From: an uncultured Selenomonadales bacterium | Lineage (GTDB): Bacteria > Bacillota > Negativicutes > Selenomonadales > Selenomonadaceae | Direction: 5' to 3' | Assembly: GCA_946407095.1 (NCBI GenBank) | Contig: CAMJMR010000003.1 | Coordinates: 1 to 64,000 of the forward strand | Length of the DNA: 64,000 nucleotides | Shown here: positions 38,595 to 48,060 of the stretch, one piece after another | How positions within the stretch are numbered: the stretch's first letter is position 1 | Layout: each line of letters starts with the position of its first letter | Made by a program: the position numbers and the translations under genes | Notes under the pieces: model-generated | The model's input: the letters and a program-made list of their open reading frames with translations, nothing else | Told to the model about the DNA's origin: nothing | The model's database searches: none

Positions 38595-39668
38595 GTTGGC
38601 AAGCCTGACGTTGTCGCCGTAAATGGTTTTGAACTCATCGCGCATGGAAATGGGGTTCCAACCGCGCTTGAGAGCCAAAGCCGTATCGTTTGCCGCGCGC
38701 TTGGGGTTGCCGAGTTCGCGGGTCGTGTCGTCGCATATCACGAAGAACGACATCGAGCGATATTTGTTGTCTTGGAGCGTGTATTCGAGCATTCCGCTGT
38801 CGCCGCCGCTGTTTCCGAACGCAAGGACGGGTTTTTTGCCGATTTGATTCATTATGGAAAAGATTTTTATGGTTTTGGCGTTATCAAGCAGCGGCTTGCC
38901 CGAAATGACGATTTTTTCTTTGAAACGGTCGAAGAAATGGTCGTGCGGATTATCTTTTCCCATATTTGTCGACGTGTAATTGAAGTCGGAGCCGAGAATT
39001 CTGTCGAATTGAATGGGAATGACGCCGTTTACGAGTTCGCGCGTGGTTGAAACGCCGCAAGCCGAGTCAATGTAGACCGCGAAGCCGTTGTTGGTCAAGT
39101 AGGACATAATTTCGACCATGGGCAGATAAAACGCCTCACCGCGCTTGAGATTTGTAAAGCCGTCTTCGTCAGTTTGCATGAAATTGCGGACGTAAGCGCG
39201 ATATTCATCGTCAGTCATACCGGCATAAACCGCAGTGAGCCCTTCAAAGTAATTTTTACTTTCTGATGGCGTTAATTTTTGTTTCGCGTAGACTTTCGGC
39301 CTAATTTTCTTGGCAAGGGTGAGATATTTCTTCGGCGCGGTGTAATTCGGGTCGTCAAGGACGCGGTGAAGGAACATCGCCTCTTGAAAGTAAATGGGCG
39401 CGGTTTCGCAGTAAAAAGTTCCGTCCATGTCGAAGGTCGCGATACGATCTTCTGGCGGAATGTAGTTTTGACTGCGCGGATTAGTGACATCCTCGACGAA
39501 TTCGGTAATTATGCGCTTAGTGGGCGAGTCGTCGTTCCAAAATTGGAAATCGGCGGCGGTTTGGACGTTGATAGCGGCGATTTCGGAGCGAGAGGCGGCA
39601 TTTGACGCGTTGAACGAGCCAAAAGCGATTAAACCCGCCGCGAGAGCCGCCAAAAGTTTTTTCTTCAT
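38592..39668 (-). CDS. Secreted HAD-family phosphatase, paralog 3
   Basis: Signal peptide; FDMDGTFYCETAPIYFQEAMFLHRVLDDPNYT; AFGNSGGDSGML. Confidence 0.88.
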   Translation of the reverse strand: MKKKLLAALAAGLIAFGSFNASNAASRSEIAAINVQTAADFQFWNDDSPTKRIITEFVEDVTNPRSQNYIPPEDRIATFDMDGTFYCETAPIYFQEAMFLHRVLDDPNYTAPKKYLTLAKKIRPKVYAKQKLTPSESKNYFEGLTAVYAGMTDDEYRAYVRNFMQTDEDGFTNLKRGEAFYLPMVEIMSYLTNNGFAVYIDSACGVSTTRELVNGVIPIQFDRILGSDFNYTSTNMGKDNPHDHFFDRFKEKIVISGKPLLDNAKTIKIFSIMNQIGKKPVLAFGNSGGDSGMLEYTLQDNKYRSMSFFVICDDTTRELGNPKRAANDTALALKRGWNPISMRDEFKTIYGDNVRLAN

Positions 39669-39751
39669 GATAAAACCTCCTTGAGAGTAATTCCGCGCGA
39701 TTATAACACGTTTGCAAAAAAAAATCTGCCCGAAGGCAGAGGAAAATCTTT

Positions 39752-40402
39752 TCAGCCGATTTTGGCGGTGTGCACGACTTTGTAGCCGCGTTCTTCGAGA
39801 ATTTTTTTTATGTCGTCGAAACCTTCGGGGCGGTCGTCGAGGCGCACAACGAGTTCATAACGATTATTTTTGTGGCGGCACGTGATAAAACTGTCAATGT
39901 TGATGCCTTTGTCCGCGAAAATTTTTGTTATCTCCGCCATGACGCCGACTTTGTTATCGACTTCCAACGTTAAGCGGGTTTTGCCGCCGATAAGCCCCAT
40001 GACTTTGATAAACGTCTTGAGGATATCGGTCGCGGTGATGATTCCGACGAGCGCACCGACATCCGACAGCACGGGCAGGCCGCCGACTTTATTTTGATAC
40101 ATGATTAACGCCGCCTCTTCGATTGTCGCGCCTTCGTTTACCGTGATAACTTTGTCGTGCATGATGTCTTTGACGGAAATTTTGTCTAGCAGCGAGCGAA
40201 TTTCAAATTTCGACAGCGTAGTAGCGGGGCTGGGCGCCACGCGCATGATATCGCGGTCGCTGAAGTAGCCGACGAGCTTTCCGTCGTCGACGACGAGCAT
40301 TCTGTGGAACTTGTACTTTTTCATCAGCCTGTCCGCCTGCTGAATCGTCGCGTCGCTTGAAACGTACACGGGGTGCTTTGTCATTCTTGACGCCACAAAC
40401 AT
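39752..40402 (-). CDS. CBS-domain pair plus ACT-like domain protein (AcuB-like)
   Basis: Two CBS motifs (YFSDRDIM, VGIITATDIL) and C-terminal VMAEITKIFADKGINIDSF. Confidence 0.87.
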   Translation of the reverse strand: MFVASRMTKHPVYVSSDATIQQADRLMKKYKFHRMLVVDDGKLVGYFSDRDIMRVAPSPATTLSKFEIRSLLDKISVKDIMHDKVITVNEGATIEEAALIMYQNKVGGLPVLSDVGALVGIITATDILKTFIKVMGLIGGKTRLTLEVDNKVGVMAEITKIFADKGINIDSFITCRHKNNRYELVVRLDDRPEGFDDIKKILEERGYKVVHTAKIG

Positions 40403-40405
40403 TTA

Positions 40406-40606
40406 TCATTCCTCCTTCGGCGTTTCGGGTTCTGCTAAATTTTTAATCATTAATTCTATCTGCTTGTCGTTTGGAATTCTAACGTCGTCTTTCTTTGAGT
40501 AAATCGAGAGCAAATAAATTTTTTCGTCGATGACAACGTAATAAATTATGCGAAAACCATTCGACTTCCCGCTTTTGGTTGAACTGTTGGCGGCGCGTAC
40601 TTTGTA
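40406..40606 (-). pseudogene. Truncated RelE/ParE-type toxin fragment
   Basis: Start-less reading frame YKVRAANSSTKSGKSNGFRIIYYVVIDEKIYLLSIYSKKDDVRIPNDKQIELMIKNLAEPETPKEE-stop. Confidence 0.7.
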
Positions 40607-40767
40607 TCAGTTGCATTTGCTTTCTCCTGCTCTATCAACGCATTCATTTCGGCGAAGAAGTCTTCCATTGTCGGCTCCGGCTGTCTGCCCGCGCGCATTT
40701 CGCGCACTTCTCTGCAAGCGTCGGCTATCGATTGCTCAACAGATATGTAACGTTCGTCCTTATCCAT
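40546..40767 (-). pseudogene. Antitoxin-like N-terminus joined out of frame to the toxin fragment
   Basis: MDKDERYISVEQSIADACREVREMRAGRQPEPTMEDFFAEMNALIEQEK, followed by residues that are the toxin DNA read in another frame. Confidence 0.55.
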
Positions 40768-40797
40768 ATTATCTGCCTCCTTTCAGCTTGTCGGCGA

Positions 40798-41832
40798 TTA
40801 TCGGCGGGCATTCTTGTCGAAAACCTTTTGCAGCTCTTCGAAGGGTAAAACTTTCAAATGCGCCAGCTTGTTGCGGACTTCGCGATACATTTCCAAATCT
40901 TCGGCGTCGCGGTCGTCCAAAAGCCATCGTTTCTGCGTAAACAGCCCGTAAAGGTTGCCGATTTCCAATTCTTCGGGCGCGGAAGGGTAAGGCGGCGTGT
41001 TCTTTATCGTCATATCGTATTTCTTGATAAAGTTGCGGCGGAAGGTCTCGACCAGCGGGAAAACCAACTTTAACTGCGTCATCCAAATGGCGCGGTCAAT
41101 ATCCTCGGCGGTTTTGTGCGAAGTGAATCCGTCTTGGGCGGAAATATTTTCAAAGACGACGGCAGGGTTTTTCAAGAGCGTTTCGCCGCGCCGTATGCAA
41201 GCCGCTCCGAATTCGACATCGCCCTCGGTCAGCGCGGAAACAAGCTCGGCAAGGTACTGCTTCATGAGATGATTCGCCTTGCCGAACTCCGCCGCGATAA
41301 AAATAATGAACGCAAAGCTGTCGTAGTCGCTGATTCGCCGCGCGTAGGACATGACCTCAATGCCGGTCTTGCCGATTAAATGACATTCGCCTTGCCGCTC
41401 CAAAAGGAAGACGCCGCCGCGTTTGCCCGCCAAAAATCTGTGATAGTCGGCAATGAAGGCAAGCCACTGTTCGACCTGCGCGGGTTGGGCATTGCGAATC
41501 CAAATGCAGGAACTGTTCAGCGCAATGCCCGTGCGTTCCGCCAAAAATTTCGCGTAGGCTCCCTTGCTGTAGGGGCGGAAGCCGTCCTTGTTCTCGCAAA
41601 ACTCGTCGAAGACAAATTCTTGCGGGTCAGAAATATTTTCGGCGTCAACGATTTTGATACCCAATGTGCCGCTTTTGCGCAGCCGCTTTTCAAAAACCTC
41701 GCGCATCGTCTCAAGCCACGGAACGTGTTCGGGCAGACACAGCACGACGCTTTTGCCGTTCAAAAGGTGATTGGCCGCGTCGCGAATGAATCTGCTTGAG
41801 CCGTTTAGCTGTTCCCACCAAATTTTATCCAT
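40798..41832 (-). CDS. Partner protein of the giant ATPase, unknown function (345 aa)
   Basis: Start at MDKIWWEQLNGSS overlaps the stop of 41825-47047 by 8 nt; FIRDAANHLLNGKSVVLCLPEHVPWLETMREVF. Confidence 0.8.
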   Translation of the reverse strand: MDKIWWEQLNGSSRFIRDAANHLLNGKSVVLCLPEHVPWLETMREVFEKRLRKSGTLGIKIVDAENISDPQEFVFDEFCENKDGFRPYSKGAYAKFLAERTGIALNSSCIWIRNAQPAQVEQWLAFIADYHRFLAGKRGGVFLLERQGECHLIGKTGIEVMSYARRISDYDSFAFIIFIAAEFGKANHLMKQYLAELVSALTEGDVEFGAACIRRGETLLKNPAVVFENISAQDGFTSHKTAEDIDRAIWMTQLKLVFPLVETFRRNFIKKYDMTIKNTPPYPSAPEELEIGNLYGLFTQKRWLLDDRDAEDLEMYREVRNKLAHLKVLPFEELQKVFDKNARR

Positions 41833-44800
41833 TCTCGCCCTCCATGAGCTTGACGAGCGCGTCATCGACTTCGCCGCGCGTGCCGACTACGCGAAGAATC
41901 CTTTGCCGGGAAAAAAGATAGTTGCCCGCATTCGTCTTGCGCAAAATGTTCAGTTCGCAAAGTTCCTCCATGAGCGCGCCGATTTTTTCTTCGGAGGCGG
42001 GAAGAATTTCCTTGGCGACCAAATCGTAATCGTCGGCGGCTTTGAGGATATCGCGCGGCGAATAGCCTTCGACCTTGTTGACGTTGTAGTAAAGGTAGGC
42101 AAGCAGGTTGGCAATCGCGTGATAGTATTGGTCTCTGCCCAGGCCGAGCGTAATTTCGATTTTGGTCTTGATGTCCTTGGTGAATTCCTTATCGGCGAGA
42201 ACTTTCTTGATGTGGTCTTCGCTAATCGTGTAAATCGGCGTGTCGGCGTTGTAGCCCGCGTAGGACGTTTCAAAGAGAGCCTTGACGAGTTTTTCGCAGT
42301 AAAGCTGAATCAGACTTGGGAAGTAGTTCGCGCTTTCCAAAATCGTCAGAATCAGCGAATCTTTGTTGGTGTCGGGGAAGTACAAGCCCAGATAGCGGAG
42401 CGGCACTTCCAAAAGCTTGCGGGCGTCTTCGAGCCCGAACGGCTTAATCGTCAGCGACTTAAGCGTCGGCAGGATGTTGTTGTTGCTCAAAATTTTTTCG
42501 CGCTCAAAGCGGATGATGTTGCGCAAGCCCGCGATAACGAACTTGAAGCGGCTGCCGTTGTGATTGTCCTGCTGAATCTTGGCGAGCGCGGCAATCGGCG
42601 CGTAGTTGTCGTCCGCGCAGGATTCGATAAAGCCGTCCGCCTCGTCGAGCATGAGCAGGAAGTAAGGAATTTTCGTCGGCGTATCGCTTGCCAGACGGTT
42701 TTTGATGGCGCGCGTCAAATCTTCCCAGTTGTCGGTCTCAAAGGGCTCCGTGAAGAAATTTTTATCGCTAAGCTCTTGGCTGGTGAGGCGCGCGGCTTGC
42801 CGATAGTCTTTGTCGAGGATGTCGAGATAAATGGCGCGTTCGCCGTCGTGCCCGTCGATTTTCCTGCAAGCCATCTTCAAAAGCGCGGACTTGCCGAGTT
42901 GGCGGCCGCCGCAAACGATATTGACGCCGCCTTGCCCCGTGACTTCGTTTATTTCGGATTCGCGGCCGATGAACATTTCGGGAGGCAAGGGGACTTTCGG
43001 CGACCAGATGTAGGGTTGGCAGCGGGCGAACGGCATAATCAACGCCATGAGCGTATCGGTGATTCGTTTCGTGCCGAGCTGTTCCGCGCAGTTTTTGAAC
43101 AGATACATTATCGTCACTCTGTCGACGATAGCGAAAATTTTCGTCAAGCTTTTGTCGAGCTTAATTTCCTTGGCGAGGCGGCGGCGGGTCGGCAAATCGA
43201 GCGCCCAATCGAGGAAAACCAGCGTATGCCGGCTGTTGCCAATGTCCTTGAACTTGTCGATAAGATTTTTTTCGTCGTAGCGGCCGAACAGGCACGTCAC
43301 GCGGAAGCCGTCGACTTCGGCATCCGAGCCGAACGCCGCTATCGGGTGGCTGTATTTGATTTGACCCGAATCGACAATCCCGACGTGGAAATTTATCGTG
43401 TTGGCGGCGGACGAGGGAACTTTCTGCACGGTTTGAACGTCGAAGCCGAGCAACTTCAACAGCGCGGTGATTTTGTCTTCGCCGACGGGATTCGTTATCC
43501 AATTCTTCACGAGGTTGAGTTTGTTCTGCGAAACCTTGTTGTGGACGAAAATTTTCTTGGCGAGCAGATTTTCCAGCGAAGAGCCGCTGTCGTAAATTTT
43601 TTTGTAGCAGTCGTCGTAATCGGCAATGAAGCGGCTCAAGGCGTTGTCTTCGGCGTCGTCGAGTTTTTTGTACAGTTCGCCTTCGCTCAGCTTGAGAATC
43701 AGACTTTTGGCGACCGTGAAGTTTTTCGACGCGATAATCTGTTCAATTTCGTCGACGGCAGCCTTGAGTTCGTTGACGTCAAGATTTTGGGCAACCTGCT
43801 TGCAACTTTCAACGGCGGTCTGCAATTCGACGCGGAGGCTGTCGGCGTAGGCGGCGGCGTTCTTGTTGATGACGCCTTCCCAATGTTTAATGACGCGGAA
43901 GAAGACGCCGTAGTTTTTGCTTTCCTCCGCGTAGGCGTAGCAATTTTCGGCGAGCTGCAAAATTTTTTCCTTTTCGCCTTCGGGCATGACGTCGAATTGA
44001 CCGTAGCTCTGCGCGAGTTCGAGCCCGCCGATAAAACTTTCCTTGCGGCCGGGCGCGTCCTTGGCGGCACTGCTTATGCACTTTTTCAAGTCGTAATTCG
44101 CCTCAATGAAGGATTCGCCCTTGCAAGCCTTAAGGTAGTCGTCGAGCAGTTGCGCCGAGCCGAAATCGTCTCCGCCGTTTTCAAAAATCTGTTCGATACA
44201 CTTTTCGACCTTCGGCAACTTCGAGGCGGCGTGCTTTTGAATTTGTTCGAGGATGCCTGCCCGCGTGCCGTCCGAAATGTTCAAGTCGAGTTTCGGCAGA
44301 TAGTTTTCGTCGAGGATGACCTTATCGCCGCACAAAAATTTGATGTAGAAAAATTTATGGTCGAGCGGATTGAACGTGCCCTCCAGCCGCGCAGAAAGTT
44401 CTTCGAGCGTCTTGTCGACGACGCAAATGCCCGCCGAGGCAATGCCCTTGAAATTTTTGCGAGCGGCTTTGATATTGTCCAGCAGTTGCGAGCGAATTTT
44501 TTTGTAAGCTTCGGTGCCGCTGTCTTCGGTGTTTGCGCTGAAAATTTCCGCGCAGTTCGCCCACGCGCACATTATTTCAATAGCGCGCTCCAAAGTCTTG
44601 GTGATATTGTTTTTGAGTTCGCCCGTCAACTTGCCGGGATTTTTTTTGTCGCAAGCGTTGTCCCAATTTTCGGTTATGAACTGATTGAGCTTGTCTGCGT
44701 CGAGATTCACCGCGCTGAAACCCGCGTCCTCCCTGAGGAAATTCTCCGTCAAATACGTTTCGACGATGCCCAGCGTGTCGGCGGACGTGACTTCGTTCTT

Positions 44801-47047
44801 ATCCTTCATTGCGCGGAAAATTTGTCCCAAGTCGCCGTTCTGCGCGAAGATGATTTTCTTCATCCTTATGAACGCTTCGTTGTAAGCCTTGTCGGTCTGG
44901 TGCCCTTCAAAGTAGAGCGTGTAATAATCCTCCGCCGCTTGAATGACTTTGGTAAGATTTTTTTCGGCGGCGGCCTTGTCCTTCGTGCGGTAGTCGGCGT
45001 AGTAGTCGATGCCCCGTTGCATGTTAATCTTGAAGATTTTCAAGTCGTCAATCAGTTCGGCAAGCGGGGGATTGGAACGGACGACGACGAAATTTTTTAT
45101 AAGGACGCTGAGCGCGGGCACGCCGTAATCCCTGCTGAAGTCGTTGTAGAACAGCGCGCGCAAGGCGGCCGCCGTTATCAAAGCCTCGTTGAAGGCGTTA
45201 TCGTCCTCCGAGGACAGGTACGAAATGGAATCTGCGCGGTAGCCCTCATTGAGCAGCGGGTCGTCGAGCGCGAACGCCAATTGCCGATACAGCGGCTCCA
45301 AGTCTTCGCGCTCCAAGCTGACGGCTTTAAGGTAAGCGGTCGCGCAGTAGAATTTTTTATCCAGCAACATTTTGCGGACGACAGGCCAAAATTCTTCGTC
45401 GTTGCCCGCGTCTGACAAAAATTCTTCGGGCGGCTCCGCGTCTTCAATTTCCTCCGGCGCGTCCTGTTCGTCGACGGGTTCGGTGTCGTCGTCGTCAACG
45501 GGCGGCTCTTCGTCGGTCGAGTCGTCGTCAATTTCGTCAACGGGCGGCTCTTCGTCGTCAAAGTCGTCATCTTCGACGGGCGTGAAAAATTCTTCGGGCG
45601 AAATGGTTTCCTCCGTGCCTTCCAAGTAAAAAACGTCGTCGGCCGCCGAATAGAAGTAAACGTCGACGTAGGTCGGAATTTCCTCCGCCAAAACCGTTTT
45701 GAGCGCGGTGAAAACCCTTTCGGCGTGACCGAGCGTCAAACCCGCCACAATCACGCGGTCGAAGCCTCTGGTCATTTCGCTCAAGTACTGCCGCAACTTT
45801 TTCAGGAACTTGTCGCATTCGTCGAAGTCATCCCAGAAACAGCCGAGCATCAAGACGCGCTCATCGCCGACACGGAATTTTTCTCTGAAGGCTTGCGCAT
45901 AAAAATCGACGGCAACGAAATTTTTATCGGACTCCTTTTCGTAGGCGTTGAGCCGGAAGTAAATCGCGCGCGTCAAAGCAATTCGCGCATCCTCCGCCAG
46001 ATAGTTCGTGACGGCGGGGAAGCCCTTGTGCCCTTTGGTTATCGAATTGATGAATTTTTTGCCGCCGTCGCTGCGCATGAAGTCGGAAAACTTTTTCGTC
46101 ATGCCGTAGAAGCCGCCGAGGTCTCCGAAGGTAAATTTTTGCAAGTAGCCTTTGTTAAGCAGGAACTGCGCGGCGTTTTCAAATTCTTCAGGCGTGAACT
46201 TTTTGGGCGGCGTGACCGAAAACGCAACGCAACTGCGCGAGGCCGCCATCAAAAGCAACGGCTGCAGAGAACCCGTGTCGCCGAATTCCGCCTTGAAACG
46301 CTTGGCGGAAAATTCTTTGTCGCGGTCTCTTTTGTCGACGGAAAAACTTTCTTCCCACGGCGCAAAATCTTCGTCGGACAGGAGGGCATTGCTTTCGCGC
46401 AGGGCTTTGACGAAATCGCTTTCGGCGGGCTCTTCCGGAACAATTTCTTTAACCTCCGTCGCCGCCGCCTCTTCGACGGGCTCATTCGTGCTGTGAATCA
46501 ATTCTCCGTCGAAAAGCCCCGCTCCGATAAAATCTGCGCTGAAGAAATTCAACAGCTCTTGAGTCGCCGAAATTTTCGCGCCCGTAGTCGGCGCATTCAT
46601 TGCGTCGATAAATTTTGCGTAAGGCTCGGCGGCATTCTCGTTGAAGTTCTTCTTGCCGAACAATGCCTGCAATTTTTTCAGATGCCGCGTCAATTCCTTT
46701 TGATATTCGGGATTGTCGGTGACCAAATCCAAAAACTTCCGTGCGCGTCCGAAAACGCTCGTCTCCAGAATTTTGACTTCCGCCTCGTGTAAAAGCCGCT
46801 CCATTTCCCCGAAACTTTCGGGCGGCGGCTCCTGTAGCACTTCGCCGTACAAACCGTAACATGATTTCTGCTCCGCTATCAGCCGCGTCAAAAAGTCTCG
46901 CGTCGCGTTTAATCGCCCGAAGTTCAAAAATTTTTCCTCGTCGATGTCTTCGGTCAGCAATGAAAAATTTTCTTTGACAAATGCGCCGATTGTTCGCAAT
47001 TCGTTCAGCGTCTCGCGGATGTCGTTGATTGTCTTCAGTCGTTCCAT
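41825..47047 (-). CDS. Giant multidomain P-loop ATPase (1740 aa), candidate defence/conflict NTPase
   Basis: Walker A GGRQLGKSALL after MFIGRESEI; Walker B YFLLMLDEADGF; acidic low-complexity linker; long N-terminal region; C-terminal winged-helix-like region. Confidence 0.88.
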   Translation of the reverse strand: MERLKTINDIRETLNELRTIGAFVKENFSLLTEDIDEEKFLNFGRLNATRDFLTRLIAEQKSCYGLYGEVLQEPPPESFGEMERLLHEAEVKILETSVFGRARKFLDLVTDNPEYQKELTRHLKKLQALFGKKNFNENAAEPYAKFIDAMNAPTTGAKISATQELLNFFSADFIGAGLFDGELIHSTNEPVEEAAATEVKEIVPEEPAESDFVKALRESNALLSDEDFAPWEESFSVDKRDRDKEFSAKRFKAEFGDTGSLQPLLLMAASRSCVAFSVTPPKKFTPEEFENAAQFLLNKGYLQKFTFGDLGGFYGMTKKFSDFMRSDGGKKFINSITKGHKGFPAVTNYLAEDARIALTRAIYFRLNAYEKESDKNFVAVDFYAQAFREKFRVGDERVLMLGCFWDDFDECDKFLKKLRQYLSEMTRGFDRVIVAGLTLGHAERVFTALKTVLAEEIPTYVDVYFYSAADDVFYLEGTEETISPEEFFTPVEDDDFDDEEPPVDEIDDDSTDEEPPVDDDDTEPVDEQDAPEEIEDAEPPEEFLSDAGNDEEFWPVVRKMLLDKKFYCATAYLKAVSLEREDLEPLYRQLAFALDDPLLNEGYRADSISYLSSEDDNAFNEALITAAALRALFYNDFSRDYGVPALSVLIKNFVVVRSNPPLAELIDDLKIFKINMQRGIDYYADYRTKDKAAAEKNLTKVIQAAEDYYTLYFEGHQTDKAYNEAFIRMKKIIFAQNGDLGQIFRAMKDKNEVTSADTLGIVETYLTENFLREDAGFSAVNLDADKLNQFITENWDNACDKKNPGKLTGELKNNITKTLERAIEIMCAWANCAEIFSANTEDSGTEAYKKIRSQLLDNIKAARKNFKGIASAGICVVDKTLEELSARLEGTFNPLDHKFFYIKFLCGDKVILDENYLPKLDLNISDGTRAGILEQIQKHAASKLPKVEKCIEQIFENGGDDFGSAQLLDDYLKACKGESFIEANYDLKKCISSAAKDAPGRKESFIGGLELAQSYGQFDVMPEGEKEKILQLAENCYAYAEESKNYGVFFRVIKHWEGVINKNAAAYADSLRVELQTAVESCKQVAQNLDVNELKAAVDEIEQIIASKNFTVAKSLILKLSEGELYKKLDDAEDNALSRFIADYDDCYKKIYDSGSSLENLLAKKIFVHNKVSQNKLNLVKNWITNPVGEDKITALLKLLGFDVQTVQKVPSSAANTINFHVGIVDSGQIKYSHPIAAFGSDAEVDGFRVTCLFGRYDEKNLIDKFKDIGNSRHTLVFLDWALDLPTRRRLAKEIKLDKSLTKIFAIVDRVTIMYLFKNCAEQLGTKRITDTLMALIMPFARCQPYIWSPKVPLPPEMFIGRESEINEVTGQGGVNIVCGGRQLGKSALLKMACRKIDGHDGERAIYLDILDKDYRQAARLTSQELSDKNFFTEPFETDNWEDLTRAIKNRLASDTPTKIPYFLLMLDEADGFIESCADDNYAPIAALAKIQQDNHNGSRFKFVIAGLRNIIRFEREKILSNNNILPTLKSLTIKPFGLEDARKLLEVPLRYLGLYFPDTNKDSLILTILESANYFPSLIQLYCEKLVKALFETSYAGYNADTPIYTISEDHIKKVLADKEFTKDIKTKIEITLGLGRDQYYHAIANLLAYLYYNVNKVEGYSPRDILKAADDYDLVAKEILPASEEKIGALMEELCELNILRKTNAGNYLFSRQRILRVVGTRGEVDDALVKLMEGENG

Positions 47048-47071
47048 GATTGCACCCCTCCCAAAAAATTT

Positions 47072-48028
47072 TCACAAATGCGCCTTCAAAAACTGCGTCA
47101 TGACGTTGAAAACCTCCTCCTGTTGCCAATAGATGTCGGCGTGATTCGCGCCCGGTATCAAATAAAATTCCGCCTCGACGCCTTGAGTTCTTAACGCTTG
47201 GAAAAGCAATTCGGATTGCGCGGGCGAAACGACTTTGTCGGCCGTGCCGTGCATGATTAGCATCGGCGCGGAATTTTTTGTTATGTAGTTGATTGGATTG
47301 GCGGCGGCCGCCGCTCGCGGATTGAATACAATGCCTCCGTCGACGCCTCCGAAGGCCGGCACGCCGTTGACGAACAGCGAAGTCACAGAGCCCGCCGAAT
47401 TGTACTGATTTTTTATTTCGGGCGGAAAAGTCGCCGCGATTTGCGTCAAGTCCGAAATGCCGTACAAGTCTATCGCCGCCAAAATTTCGCTTGAGTGATT
47501 GAGATTGTCGCCGACGTTGAAGATTTTCGCTCCGTTGGTCACCGCCGCGAACGCCGCAAGGTAGCCGCCCGCGCTGTCGCCCACGAGGCAAATTTTTTCC
47601 GCGTTGACGTTGAATCTTGGCGCGTTCGCCTTAAGGAAACGAATCGCCGCCTTGACGTCCTCAATCGGTTGCGGGAAGCGGGCATTGGGCACCGTGCGAT
47701 AGTTTATGCTCGCCACGACGAAATTTTTTTCGGCAAGGTGCATACGCAGTTGCGGCAGGCGCGCTCTGTTCGACGAGATGAAGCCGCCGCCCGTCACGAA
47801 GATAACGGCGGGCAATTTCCCTGCCACTTCCGGTATCAGCAAGTCCATTTGCAAAAGATGATTCGGCTTTTCGAACGTCGGCACTTGCGCGTAAACGACG
47901 TCGGGCACCGAATGGATTTTCGGACGCCGCAGCGTCACGTTGAGGATTTTGCTTTCGTAAATCATTTCAACCACCCAAATAAGCTTTGCGACCGCTTTAA
48001 AAGCGGCGGAAAAGCGGACGCGTCTCAA
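47072..48028 (-). CDS. Alpha/beta hydrolase (BD-FAE/esterase-lipase type)
   Basis: AVIFVTGGGFISSNR, VGDSAGGYLAA, HGTADKVVSPAQS, GANHADI; start probably internal near MIYESKILN. Confidence 0.87.
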   Translation of the reverse strand: MRRVRFSAAFKAVAKLIWVVEMIYESKILNVTLRRPKIHSVPDVVYAQVPTFEKPNHLLQMDLLIPEVAGKLPAVIFVTGGGFISSNRARLPQLRMHLAEKNFVVASINYRTVPNARFPQPIEDVKAAIRFLKANAPRFNVNAEKICLVGDSAGGYLAAFAAVTNGAKIFNVGDNLNHSSEILAAIDLYGISDLTQIAATFPPEIKNQYNSAGSVTSLFVNGVPAFGGVDGGIVFNPRAAAAANPINYITKNSAPMLIMHGTADKVVSPAQSELLFQALRTQGVEAEFYLIPGANHADIYWQQEEVFNVMTQFLKAHL

Positions 48029-48060
48029 CGTTGCGCCGATTGAAACTAATCACCCGCGCC

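Noticed and set aside
41771-45415. 1214-aa plus-strand ORF antisense to the giant ATPase
   Set aside because: Arg/Val-rich low-information composition, no domain motifs; typical mirror ORF opposite a long real gene
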